Part shown: in pieces, positions 44,050 through 55,324 of the stretch | Layout: the number at the start of each line of letters is the position of its first letter | Numbering within the stretch: the first letter of the stretch is position 1 | NCBI GenBank assembly: GCA_023055425.1 | Contig: JALGPY010000001.1 | Span: 29,315,001-29,379,000 of the forward strand | Origin: Linanthus parryae | Lineage: Eukaryota > Streptophyta > Magnoliopsida > Ericales > Polemoniaceae | Reading direction: 5' to 3' | DNA: 64,000 nucleotides | Position numbers and translations under genes: made by a program | Notes under the pieces: model-generated | The model's input: only the letters and a program-made list of their open reading frames with translations | What the model was told of the DNA's origin: nothing | Databases searched by the model: none

Positions 44050-44434
44050 TGTAGAGTTTTGATGTAGGTAACGCAGCGGCAAAAACAATAAACAAATTCC
44101 TGATCAAAGCCCTCCACGGATCGCAGGGGAGCATTCATAACATAATAAGGGATAAACAATTTGTGTATCTTGTTTGTCTGAGTGATCATAACACAGAATG
44201 ATGTCCACGTCTCTACAAGTATCCACACCTAGGATTTCATGCTGGAATCCTCTTCACGTCTTAGTGCTTGCTACGCGAAGAAAAAGGCAGAAAAATCACG
44301 CAAACAGAGCAACTGGGGCGCTATCACTTGGTGTCAGATGGCAGTGGGGCGGACGGGTAGGGGCGGACAACCTCTACTTGGTCTCTCTCTCTCTCTCCTG
44401 GATTTGTTATTTCACTCAATAATGACTCTTATAT
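44050..44434 (-). mobile_element. Solo LTR (family B), left part
   Basis: Together with 52938-53987 it makes a single LTR of about 1435 bp in minus orientation, the same length as, and clearly related to, the LTRs at 44440 and 51499. The low end TGTAGAGTTTTG is the complement of the family's 3' end. Target duplication TAATG flanks it (44045-44049 and 53988-53992). No internal region of this copy remains, so it is a solo LTR. Confidence 0.85.
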
Positions 44435-44439
44435 GAAAT

Positions 44440-45870
44440 TTTTGGAATAGATGCCCTAGAGGCAATCTAGTTTAGTATGAATTTGTACATGGCTAGAAAA
44501 TTCATTTATTATTTATTGGATATTTAATATAATGAAGTCCTTAGATTTACAATTGTGTTGTTTATCTTAAATATCCCTAGTCAAGTATAATGATTAAATG
44601 GGACAATCATCTATAGACTAGTATGGGGTTGGATTGATATGGAGATATCACGATCCAACACATAGGTGTGCATTACGGAATGTTGCACTGGATTGACCCA
44701 TCTCCGAGAAGGCTACATACATGTTATGTTGAGTCACAAGTGCTTCTCGCGGTGCAATGGTATTGTCATCCTTAGACTTGAAGTCACTAGATATTCTAGT
44801 TGTGGATCATTGTGATATTGGTAGCGTTAAACGCAACACCGTAACTGGGTAGTTATAAAGGCGTGTACTGGATACAATGAGAAGCAAGCTTAGAGATCGT
44901 AGTGGACGTAGAAAGGATTTGCCCCTCCCACATAACGGGAGCAAATATCCTAGGCCACTCGAGGGATAGTGCTTATAGAATGTCTGGCCAGACTCAAATA
45001 AATCAATATAGGATATTGATGTTATTTGCACGAATAAGGCTATTCCCATGGATCGAGAAACTATGGATTGGATATACGAGTGTGACTTGTATGTCTCGTG
45101 TCCAATCCGGATATGGAGGCAAAGGGATGAGACAATTACTTGTACAAAGGTTGTCAAGATGACTATTCTATTAGTTGGCTAGAATGGATGTTTTGCTAGA
45201 AACCGCTCCATATTAGCAAATAGTTGCTACCAACTAGATAGAACCTATGGGGTCACACGCTATATAGAGTTGAACTAGATTTGGGAATTAATTAATTAGA
45301 TTAATTAATTAGAAGGATCACTTTGCAAACCCTTGCAAACTTAGTAGGGACTAATTTGCAAGGAAGGGACTAAAGTGAATTCTAGTTGGACTAGAATAAG
45401 TCCTTTAGGTAGTTAACAAGGAGTTGTTGGACTATATAAAGGACCCTCCTTCCTTCCTTCCTAAAAACTTATGCTCATTAGTGAACATAACAAGAGTGGG
45501 AGAGAACAAAAGGAGAGAGAGCAAGCAACAAGGAGGGCCGACGCCGCCCCTTGCCGCCGCCCTCGTCCCCGTCGGCAAAAAGAGGCCGAAAGCCTCTTTT
45601 TGTCTCGTTTTGCGTGATTCGTTCTTCCTCTTCCTAATCCGGGCTAGCACCAAGGAGTTTGGGAGATCTAGGATCAACTCTAGGCGTGGATCAACTATAG
45701 AGAACGTGACATTATTCGCGTTTGAAGTCATCAAGGAGAACCCAAAGGTGTGTTTATGATTTCTTACATTTACTATCGTTATGCATCTAGACTTGTGATC
45801 CTTGGAGGGTTTTGCATGGTTTATGTTTGATTATGCTTCCGTTGTGCGATCCATGAATCAAAACCCTACA
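44440..45870 (+). mobile_element. 5' LTR of the young copia
   Basis: Ends CCCTACA at 45870. The start reads TTTTGGAATAG where the 3' LTR has TGTTGGAATAG, a mutated first dinucleotide. Open frames inside are present in both LTRs and are not genes. Confidence 0.93.
45433..45440 (+). promoter_or_regulatory. TATA box of 5' LTR
   Basis: TATATAAA (then GG) in the U3 end, mirrored at 52491-52498 in the 3' LTR; transcription would start about 30 bp downstream. Confidence 0.65.
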
Positions 45871-45871
45871 G

Positions 45872-45884
45872 TGGTATCAGAGCC
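45872..45884 (+). promoter_or_regulatory. Primer-binding site (Met-tRNA)
   Basis: TGGTATCAGAGCC one base after the 5' LTR end; matches the initiator Met tRNA 3' end. Confidence 0.9.
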
Positions 45885-47550
45885 ACAGGTCATAGAGCAT
45901 AAACGTAGTTTATGTGTTACATTCTTGTTGTTTTACACCTTAATTTGATTGTTTATCGCGTAAAACAAGACAAATCAAGCATGGGATGCAATTTGTCAAT
46001 AATTACTCATAACAAGATCCAATTTTTGCATTGGATGCATGAATTAGTGAGTTTGAGAAATTTTAGGATCTTAGATCTAGGGTTTGGGCATCCTTGGGGA
46101 AGAAGGAGTTCTCCCAAAACAAGGAAACAACCAAACTTGGGCACCAAGCAAGGGAGTTGTTTTGGAAACAACTCCCATAGAAGGGTTCGGCCCCCCTAGG
46201 GACCGCCCCCCTTGCTTGCCGCCCAAGCTTGGGAGCCCTAAGGGGCCGGGCGGCCCTAACCCGCGGGCCTAGCTTGCGGGTTTCGGGCCGGGCCGGCCCT
46301 AGGGCCTTGTGGTTCACTTTAATGGGCCCGGGCAATTGGATTGTTGGGCCCATGGACCGTTTTAACCCTAGAATCCTAAAATTAATTAAAATTGACCAAG
46401 CGCGTTAAAATTGGATTTTAACTGTTTATGTGCAAATCGCATGGTGATTGGATATGGCCTTAGGATGTGGTTTGATGTGGATGTTTAATTTTGTGGTTTG
46501 GTTTTACGGCCTGCGAGCTGATCAATTAATTATAATCATTAATTAGGGTTTTATGGCCTGCGTGCCATTTTTTTTCTCAACTTGTGAGATTTATTTTATT
46601 TAGTATAGATGTTAGTTAGTGCTAGATAAAGTAGATTGTTAGCCAAGATTGAAGAAAAGAAGCCCAAAGCCAAAGAAGCCACAAAAGATGGAGCATGGAG
46701 CATGGAGCATTCCACATGACTATGAAGGATGGACCAAGAGATCAAGACGCATGGAGATGTGTTTGCTTAGGGTTCATATATAATTCCATTGGCTTGGAAT
46801 TATCTTAGTCTAGAAAAGGCCATATCCACATCACGTTTAATTTTTGTTTTGTGGTTGTTTATTTATTGTCTTATTATTTGTGTGGTTGGTGTATGGATGA
46901 TGCATGCAATTAGGATAATAAGATAATTAGACAACCCGGATCTATTATTTGGAGTTGTGCCCAAACTCAAATAGATAGATTAGTTGATATTGATCAACAA
47001 AACAATTAAAAATTGAATTTAAAATCCCTCAAATTTTAAATATTGTGTTCTTGCCTTCTCGTTATTTAAACACTCATTATCATCATTATTTATCAAGCTC
47101 GTGCGTGCCAAAGCATGGCGACTTGGTTCATAATGATGGAATGCGATGGCACGTAACAATGTGCAATTGTTTAGATAAGAGGTTGAACACAACTAGGCTA
47201 TTAATTTGATTAAGAAACCTAGAGGCAATCAATTGGGATTATCCATAAGGATGGATAAATAATGAGTTATTTGCCCGATTGAACCAAGAGTTGCATATGG
47301 GATGCAATTGGAATTGTTCCTACCTAAAGTAGTCAACTTATGGGTGACTTGCCAAAGCAAGCTCATAAGGAGATGAAAAGATGGATCTTGGCCCACTAGA
47401 AAATATAAGGATATTTTCCGCATTAATATCTTGAGGGTTATTAATCCGTAGAAAAATAGTGGGAGCTATATTTAATAAACTAGCCATTAAATATAGTCAA
47501 AAATTCACAAATACTAAAACTTGCGTTTTTTCCTTTTTGTAGAATTCCAA
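45885..47550 (+). other. Long 5' leader of the young copia
   Basis: About 1.67 kb untranslated leader without a recognised ORF. 46190-46320 is strikingly GC-rich with self-complementary GGCCGGG/CCCGGCC-type runs in an otherwise AT-rich element. The rest is AT-rich with direct TTTATGGCCTGCG and TTTACGGCCTGCG repeats (46503, 46551). Confidence 0.7.
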
Positions 47551-48440
47551 ATGGCAAACAACTCATCGAGTTCACAACATTCCCTACGATCTGTCCTTGA
47601 GAAGGACAAGCTCTCTGGAACCAACTTTCTTGATTGGTACAGAAACTTGAGAATTGTTCTCAAGCAAGAGAAGAAACTGTACGCAATAGAGGAGCATGTT
47701 CCATAAGGTCCAGAGAACCAGACACCTGCTGCCTTAAAGGCGTATCAAAAGCGTGTTGATGACGCTAATGATGCGGCCTGCCTTATGCTTTGCACCATGA
47801 CTTCTGAGCTTCAGAAGCAACACGAAAACATGAATGTTGTCGATATGATCGAACATCTAAAGCAGCTCTTCCAAGAGCAGGCGAGGGTAGAGAGGTATGA
47901 GGTCTCAAAGGCACTATTCAAATGTCATCTGGCAGAAGGGAACCCGGTGGGACCCCATGTACTCCGAATGATCGGGTACTTGGAGAATCTCGCCCGGCTT
48001 GGGTTCCCGGTCGGCCAAGAGTTGGCAACCGATCTCGTGTTGCAATCGTTGCCCGAGAGTTATGGACAGTTCATTATGAACTATAACATGAACGAGATCG
48101 TTAAACCACTGCCAGATTTACTCAACATGTTGAGGAAGGCTGAACAGAGCATCAACAAGGGTAAGGGCAAGGCCATAATGATGGTGCAGAAAGGAAAGGG
48201 CAAAAGGTTTGCCTCTTCCTCCAAGGGCAAAGGCAAGTCAGTTGCCAAGTCCAAGGAACCAGCCCTTAAACCCGTTGGTGGCATTGCCAAGGTCGTGACT
48301 AAGGGTGAATGTCACTACTGCAGTCAGCCTGGACACTGGAGGAGGAACTTCCCAAAATATCTGGAGGATAAGAGGCTTGGAATAGTGATTCCACCACCAC
48401 CAGGTATTTTTGTTGTAGATGTCAATTTAACTGTCTCTAC
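47551..48440 (+). pseudogene. Copia gag
   Basis: Starts MANNSSSSQHS at 47551. The N-terminal motif LSGTNFLDWYRNLRIVLKQE is typical of copia gag. A TAA stop at 47704-47706 interrupts it, and the frame continues at 47707 as the UBN2-type gag domain (VVDMIEHLKQLFQEQARVER). A lysine/glycine-rich KGKGK region (48160-48240) follows. The CCHC knuckle CHYCSQPGHWRRNF has Phe in place of the last Cys. A one-base shift near 48440 separates it from the protease. Confidence 0.9.
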
Positions 48441-48443
48441 ATC

Positions 48444-50042
48444 ATGGGTATTGATACTGGATGTGGATCTCATATTTGTCGAAATATGCAGGATCTAAAG
48501 AGAAGTAAAAGATTGGCTAAAGGGGAGGTAGATCTGCGCGTTGGAAATGGAGCAAAGGTTGTTGCGTTGGCCATAGGCGTGTGCGAGCTATCTCTGCCTT
48601 CAGGATTAGTTTTAGAATTAAATAATTGCTATTTTGTGCCTGCTATGAGCAGAAACATTATTTCTATTTCTTGTTTGGACAAGGATGGTTTTATTATTTC
48701 AATAAAGAACAATTGTTGTTCCTTTTATTTGAATAATATTCACTATTTTAGTGCGCAATTATTTAATGGACTTTATGTCCTTGATCTAAGCAATCCTGTC
48801 TACAACATTAATACCAAGCGGATTAAAATAAATGATTTAAATCCTGCTTATTTATGGCATTGTCGTTTAGGCCACATAAATGAGAAACGTGTATCTAGAC
48901 TCCATAAGGATGGATTACTAGACTCATTTGATTTTGAATCATATGAGACATGTGAGGCTTGTTTATTGGGAAAAATGACAAAGTCCCCTTTCAATAAGAA
49001 AGGTGAGAGGACTAGTGAGCAATTGGCGCTCATACATACCGATGTATGTGGGCCATTTGCCACGCCAGCCAGGGGTGGTTATGTCTACTTCATTACATTT
49101 ACTGATGATTACAGTAGATATGGATTTGTGTACCTTATGAGGGCAAAATCCGAATCCTTTGAAGTGTTCAAAGAATTCAAGAATGAAGTAGAGAAGCAAC
49201 TTGGCAAAAGTATCAAGGCTCTACGATCGGATCGCGGAGGAGAATACTTGAGCCAAGAGTTTGACGACTATGTTAGAGAGTGTGGGATCGTGTCCCAACT
49301 CACTCCACCCGGAACGCCACAATGGAATGGCGTGTCCGAGAGGAGGAATCGAACCCGATTGGATATGGTTCGGTCTATGATGTGTCAAACCGATCTTCCA
49401 TTATCATTTTGGGGCTACGCTCTATTAAGTGCAGCTTTCTCCATTAACCATGTTCCATCTAAATCAGTCATGAAGACACCATATGAGATGTGGAGTGGGA
49501 GGCGTCCCACACTGTCGTTCATGAGGATTTGGGGCTGCGATGTCTATGTAAAACGTTTACAATCAGACAAGCTAGGGCCTAAATCGGATAAGTGCAAATT
49601 TGTGGGGTACCCTAAGGAAACTAAGGGATACTACTTCTACAATCCAACCGAGAACAAAGTGTTTGTTGCTCGGACCGGCGTGTTTCTAGAAAGAGAATTT
49701 GTCTCTAAAGAAGCAAGTGGGAGGAATGTAGAACTTGAAGAAGTTCAAGAACCACAAATCACTGAACCGATTATGGAACATGAACAGGAATCACAAGCAG
49801 TTGTGGAGACACCTGTTCAGGTAACACATGAGCTTCATAGATCTAGTAGAGTGCGCCAGGAACCCGAGAGGTATGGACTTCTCGTAATCGATTCCGGTGA
49901 CACGATGCTCATAGATGATGAGCCTACTACCTATGAGGAGGCCATGAGTGGCCCAGACTCTCAGAAGTGGCTGGAAGCCATGAGATCCGAGATGGAATCC
50001 ATGTATACCAACAAAGTATGGACTTTGGTGCGCGGCCCATAG
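48444..50042 (+). pseudogene. Copia protease and integrase (5' pol)
   Basis: Open for 532 codons. Protease IDTGCGSH at the start; GAG-pre-integrase LWHCRLGHINEKR (about residues 137-149) with CEAC; integrase catalytic residues in HTDVCGPF, RSDRGGEY and GVSERRNRT, spaced as expected for D,D-E; C-terminal GCDVYVKRLQSDKLGPKS. The linker then enters RVT_2 (YEEAMSGPDSQKWLEAM), where a stop at 50040-50042 follows a frameshift at about 50030. Confidence 0.93.
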
Positions 50043-51470
50043 GGTGCAAGTGGGTCTTCAAGAAGAAGATCGACATGGATGGTAATGTGATGACCTATAA
50101 GGGCCGATTGGTAGCTAAAGGATTCAGACAGATTCATGGTATTGACTATGATTAAAACCTTTTCACCAGTCGCTATGACCAAATCCATCCGAATCCTACT
50201 TGCCATTGCAGCATACTACGACTATGAGATTTGGCAGATGGATGAAAAAACAGAATTCCTTTATGGGAATCTCCTCGAGGACGTGTATATGATACAGCCG
50301 GAGGGTTTTGAGGATCCAAAGAAGCCAACAAAGTCTGTAAGCTGCAACGATCCATTTATGGATTGAAGCAAGCTTCTAGGAGTTGGAATCGACGTTTTGA
50401 TGAAGTGGTCAAAGAGTTTGGCTTCATCAGAAACGAAGATGAGTCTTGTGTCTACAAGAAGGTTAGTGGGAGCTCTGTAGCTTTTCTGGTCTTGTATGTG
50501 GATGACATACTACTCATTGGAAACGACATTCCCATGCTGCAATCTGTAAAAGATTGGCTAGGAAAGTGTTTCTCAATGAAGGACTTAGGGGAAGCAGCCT
50601 ATATACTCGGTATAAAGATCTATAGAGATAGATCTAAAAGGTTGCTAGGCCTAAGTCAAAGTACATATATTGACAAGGTGTTGAAAACGGTTCAACATGC
50701 AAGATTCCAAGAAGGGATTCTTTCCCATGTCACATGGAATCACTCTTTCGAAGAGTGGTTGTCCTTCCAATGAGATTGAGAAGGAACGCATGAGTAGGAT
50801 TCCCTATTCTTCGGCCATAGGATCTATCATGTACGCCATGTTATGTACTAGACCAGATGTGTCATATGCCTTGAGTATGACAAGCATATACCAATCCAAT
50901 CCGGGTGAGAGTCACTGGATTGCTGTCAAGAACATCCTAAAGTACTTGAGAAGAACTAAGGATGCTTTCTTGATATTTGGCGGTGAGGAAGAGTTGCGTG
51001 TAAGGGGTTACACTGATGCAAGCTTCCAAACCGACAGAGATGACTTTAGATCACAGTCGGGATATGTGTTTTGCCTAAATGGAGCAGCGGTGAGCTGGAA
51101 GAGTTCCAAGCAAGAGACGGTAGCTGATTCTACAACAGAGGCTGAGTACATTGCTGCAAATGGTGCAGCAAAGGAGGCTGTTTGGATCAGAAAGTTTGTT
51201 TCTGAACTTGGTGTGGTCCCTAGCATTGCGGATCCAGTGGAGTTGTTCTGTGACAACACTGGGGCGATCGCGCAATAAAAGGAACCCAGATCACACCAGA
51301 AGTCCAAGCACGTGCTCAGGAAGTTTCATCTGATTCGAGATATTATCGATAGAGGAGACGTTCGGATATGCAAGATTCCTACAGATGATAATCTGTCAGA
51401 CCCGCTTACGAAGCCTCTCACGCAGTGGAAGCATGAAGGGCACACTAAGAGTATGGGCATGGAGATGCGC
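50030..51470 (+). pseudogene. Copia reverse transcriptase and RNase H (3' pol)
   Basis: Spread over four frames. IGCKWVFKKKIDMDG and LVAKGF (50040-50130). Then QMDEKTEFLYGN (about 50236-50270), where the usual MDVKTAFLNG is altered. Then YVDDILLIGND (about 50497-50530, active site intact). RNase H at 50697-51278 carries TRPDVSYALSM, YTDASFQTDRDD, AEYIAANGAAKEAVW and FCDNTGAIAQ, then a TAA. The C-terminal segment continues in another frame (LRKFHLIRDII, NLSDPLTKPL) to about 51460. At least four breaks. Confidence 0.92.
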
Positions 51471-51498
51471 CAGATTGGCTCTAGTGCAAGTGGGAGAC

Positions 51499-52932
51499 TG
51501 TTGGAATAGATGCCCTAGAGGCAATCTAGTTTAGTATGAATTTGTACATGGCTAGAAAATTCATTTATTATTTATTGGATATTTAATATAATGAATCCTT
51601 AGATTTAGAATTGTGTTGTTTATCTTAAATATCCCTAGTCAAGTATAATGATTAAATGGGAAAATCATCTATACACTAGTATGGGGTTGGATTGATATGG
51701 AGATATCACGATCCAACACATAGGTGTGCATTACGGAATGTTGCACTGGATTGACCCATCTCCGAGAAGGCTACATACATGTTATGTTGAGTCACAAGTG
51801 CTTCTCGCGGTGCAATGGTATTGTCATCCTTAGACTTGAAGTCACTAGATATTCTAGTTGTGGATCATTGTGATCTTGGTAGCGTTAAACGCAACACCGT
51901 AACTGGGTAGTTATAAAGGCGTGTACTGGATACAATGAGAAGCAAGCTTAGAGATCGTAGTGGACGTAGAAAGGATTTGCCCCTCCCACATAACGGGAGC
52001 AAATATCCTAGGCCACTCGAGGGATAGTGCTTATAGAATGTCTGGCCAGACTCAAATAAATCAATATAGGATATTGATGTTATTTGCACGAATAAGGCTA
52101 TTCCCATGGATCGAGAAACTATGGATTGGATATACGAGTGTGACTTGTATGTCTCGTGTCCAATCCGGATATGGAGGCAAAGGGATGAGACAATTACTTG
52201 TACAAAGGTTGTCAAGATGACTATTCTATTAGTTGGCTAGAATGGATGTTTTGCTAGAAACCGCTCCATATTAGCAAATAGTTGCTACCAACTAGATAGA
52301 ACCTATGGGGTCACACGCTATATAGAGTTGAACTAGATTTGGGAATTAATTAATTAGATTAATTAATTAGAAGGATCACTTTGCAAACCCTTGCAAACTT
52401 AGTAGGGACTAATTTGCAAGGAAGGGACTAAATTGAATTCTAGTTGGACTAGAATAAGTCCTTTAGGTAGTTAACAAGGAGTTGTTGGACTATATAAAGG
52501 ACCCTCCTTCCGTCCTTCCTTCCTAAAAACATATGCTCATTAGTGAACATAACAAGAGTGGGAGAGAACAAAAGGAGAGAGAGCAAGCAACAAGGAGGGC
52601 CGACGCCGCCCCTTGCCGCCGCCCTCGTCCCCGTCGGCAAAAAGAGGCCGAAAGCCTCTTTTTGTCTCGTTTTGCGTGATTCGTTCTTCCTCTTCCTAAT
52701 CCAGGCTAGCACCAAGGAGTTTGGGTGATCTAGGATCAACTCTAGGCGTGGATCAACTATAGAGAACGTGACATTATTCGCGTTTGAAGTCATCAAGGAG
52801 AACCCAAAGGTGTGTTTATGATTTCTTACCTTTACTATCGTTATGCATCTAGACTTGTGATCCTTGGAGGGTTTTGCATGGTTTATGTTTGATTATGATT
52901 CCGTTGTGCGATCCATGAATCAAAACCCTACA
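51499..52932 (+). mobile_element. 3' LTR of the young copia
   Basis: Starts TGTTGGAATAG directly after the polypurine tract and ends CCCTACA. Compared with the 5' LTR it shows scattered single-base changes and a 4-bp CCGT/CCTT-repeat difference near 52510. Confidence 0.93.
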
Positions 52933-52937
52933 GAAAT

Positions 52938-53987
52938 AATAAGCTATGACTCCCCTTATTAGTCAATAACTCCTTATTAACTACATATTTGCCCCAATAC
53001 TAATTATGTCCATACACAGATTAGTCCACTTTATAAATTAGTCCTACTAACTTTGCTTGTGATTGTGCTTTGGTCATTTAATTAATTAGTTCAACTAATT
53101 AATATCCAAATCTAGTTTAATCCATAAGGTGTGTGACCCCGTAGGTTTCTACTTAGTTGCTAGTAATAATTACAAATATAGAGCGGTGTTTAGCAACACA
53201 TCTATGCCGCCCAACTAATAGAAATAGTCTGTGATCCGACAAACCATGTGCCCAATGTTAACATGTTGTATCTATCCATTTGTCTCCATATCCAGATTGG
53301 ACACGAGACATAATTGTCACACTCGTATACCCAATTCATAGTGTCTTGATCCTGAGAATAGGCTTATCTATACATATAACATCAATATCCCATAATTGGC
53401 ACACTCGTATAAATCAATCCCATATTGATTTATCTGAGTCTGGCCAGATATTACATAAGCACTTCCGCTCGAGTGGAGGTGGATATTTACCCTCATTATG
53501 TAGGAGGAAAAAATCATCTCTACATCACTACCATCTCTCAGTTTTCTTCCTATCATGCCCGATTAGTATCTTTATAATTGCCCAGTTACGGTGTAATATT
53601 TGATAATATCAAAACATGATATTTCACAACTAGAGTATCCAGTGACTTCAGTTATAAGGATTACAACAAAGTTGTCACTAGGAGAAGCACTTGTGACATT
53701 GACATAATCTAATGTAGCTTTCTCGTTGTGGTTCAATCCAGTATGCCATTACTCATAATGCATACCCATGTGTTAGAATTGATATCTCCAAATCAATATA
53801 CCCACATACTAGTCTATAGTGATCGTCCTATTAATCAATATAGTGGACTAGGGATATTTAAGAGCATGACATTTATATTCTAAGGACTTCATTCATGTTA
53901 ACATATCTCCATATCGATAACATAATGAATAGTAAGTCCATAAAAATTTCATGACAAACTGATTGCGTCTAGGGCACCATTTCAACA
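52938..53987 (-). mobile_element. Solo LTR (family B), right part
   Basis: Right part of the LTR interrupted at GAAAT. Its minus-strand start TGTTGAAATGGTGCCCTAG (53987 downward) parallels TGTTGGAATAGATGCCCTAG of the young copia. Other shared blocks are GGACACGAGACATA near 53299 and ATATCCCTAGTC-type sequence near 53850. More diverged than the two LTRs of the nested element are from each other. Confidence 0.85.
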
Positions 53988-53992
53988 TAATG

Positions 53993-54900
53993 TCATCTAC
54001 ATAGATCAACAGTACTAGCATGTAGGTAGAGGTGTGAATTATAAACAAAGAAGTGGCTGCTCTTCTGCACTTAAAGCCTTGAGCTAGAAGAAAATTAGAA
54101 AACTTGCCATACCCAGCTCTAGGAGCATGTTTGAGGCCATCCAGAGACTTATGACGTTTAAACACATGAGTGGGAAACTGAGATCCACAAATCCTCGTGG
54201 CTTAGACATAAAGAACTCTTCTTCAACGCTGCCATGCAGAAAAACATTGCTTATATCAAACTGTTGAAGAGACCAATTGAAATGAAGAGAAAGAGCCAAC
54301 ACAATCCTCACAGTTTGAGGCTTGGCTAATGGGCTAAAGGTTTCATGATAATCCAAACCATAAGTCTTTGATAAGCCTTTAGCAACAAATCTAGCCTTGT
54401 ATCTTGCTAGAGAACCATCAGCATGTCTCTTGGTTTTGAAGACCCATTTGCAGCCCATTTTTTTCTGCCAGAGGGTAAAGGAACTAGATACCAGGTGCCT
54501 TGACCCATAAGAGCTTTATATTCATCATTCATTGCTTCTTGCCAACATGGAAGAAAGGATGCTTCCTTAAAATTGGTTGGTTCAGTAGCAAGAGAATAAG
54601 ATGATAATGGAGGTAAAGGTGGTGGGATGGGGATACAGATTCCAATGAAATAGGAAACAGGGGAGTGTTTACATAAAAATAAACAGGGGAGTGTTTGACA
54701 TAAAAATAGGAGGAAAAGAGATTTGTGTGTATGGGTAGATAGTGTTAAAGAATGAGTGAGCTACTGGTAAGGAAAATGTGTCAAAACATTGAGCATGTCT
54801 TGACATGTGGACTTTGTGAGAAGATAGATCAAGAAATCTATGGCCTTTACTAGTGGAACAATACCCTAAAAACACACAAGGTGTGATCTATATTGTAATT
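53993..54900 (-). pseudogene. Copia integrase C-terminus and RT (split element, part 1)
   Basis: 54669-54875 is the integrase C-terminal region (FLGYCSTSKGHRFLDL). 54084-54458 is RVT_2 with GCKWVFKTKRHADGSLARYK, LVAKGL-type and QQFDISNVFLHGSVEEEFFMS. The YVDD box lies at about 54000, only a few bases from the solo-LTR insertion at 53987; the rest of the domain is at 43131-44049. Stops and shifts indicate an old element. Confidence 0.83.
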
Positions 54901-54929
54901 TGTGTGAATTAAAAGGCCTAAGCTACGGA

Positions 54930-55324
54930 TAGCACAAACAACCAAAAGATTTAAGAGAATTGTAAGCAGGAACGGAGTCATAGAGACACTAAAATGGAGA
55001 TTTGTTGTGCTATTAATCAAGAAGTTAAAAGTAACAATATGCTAGACATTTTCCAGAAGCCATTTGGGAGACACACAACCAGCAGCTGCGTGAGTAGAAT
55101 TACATGCAGTATCAGCACTACTCATTTGCAACTTAAACTTGAGATAGTGAAATTTGTTTACAGATAAATCTTTGGGAGAAATACCAGCTTGCAATTAATT
55201 GTTGCTGACTTGAAGCAAATTATTTTACTACAATGCATTGGCTAACACTTGTTCACTCACAAATTGATAGTCTAACTCAATATGCTTTGTTATAGCATAA
55301 ATTACAGGGCTTCAAGCTAAAGCC
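54930..55324 (-). pseudogene. Copia RNase H C-terminal remnant
   Basis: Minus strand near 55260-55310 gives a degenerate KHIELDYQFV-like string and, downstream, QQLIA as in copia ends before the polypurine tract. Heavily mutated and separate from the element at 53993-54900, since the domain order does not continue. Confidence 0.5.

Larger units (their letters stand above)
44440..52932 (+). mobile_element. Nearly complete, young Ty1/copia retrotransposon
   Basis: 8.5 kb. LTRs 44440-45870 (1431 bp) and 51499-52932 (1434 bp) show about a dozen differences by eye, so the insertion is recent. 5-bp duplication GAAAT at 44435-44439 and 52933-52937. Primer site, long leader, gag, protease, integrase, RT, RNase H and polypurine tract (about 51488-51498) follow in copia order. 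The coding region has a gag stop and several frameshifts, so it cannot make its own proteins. It sits inside a solo LTR of its own family in the opposite orientation. Confidence 0.95.

Noticed and set aside
44807..45157. 116-codon minus-strand frame, repeated at 51865-52215
   Set aside because: Lies inside the two copies of a copia LTR; presence in both reflects LTR identity, not a gene.
45424..45759. 111-codon frame in LTR R/U5 region
   Set aside because: Same reason: LTR leader sequence, duplicated near 52449-52796.
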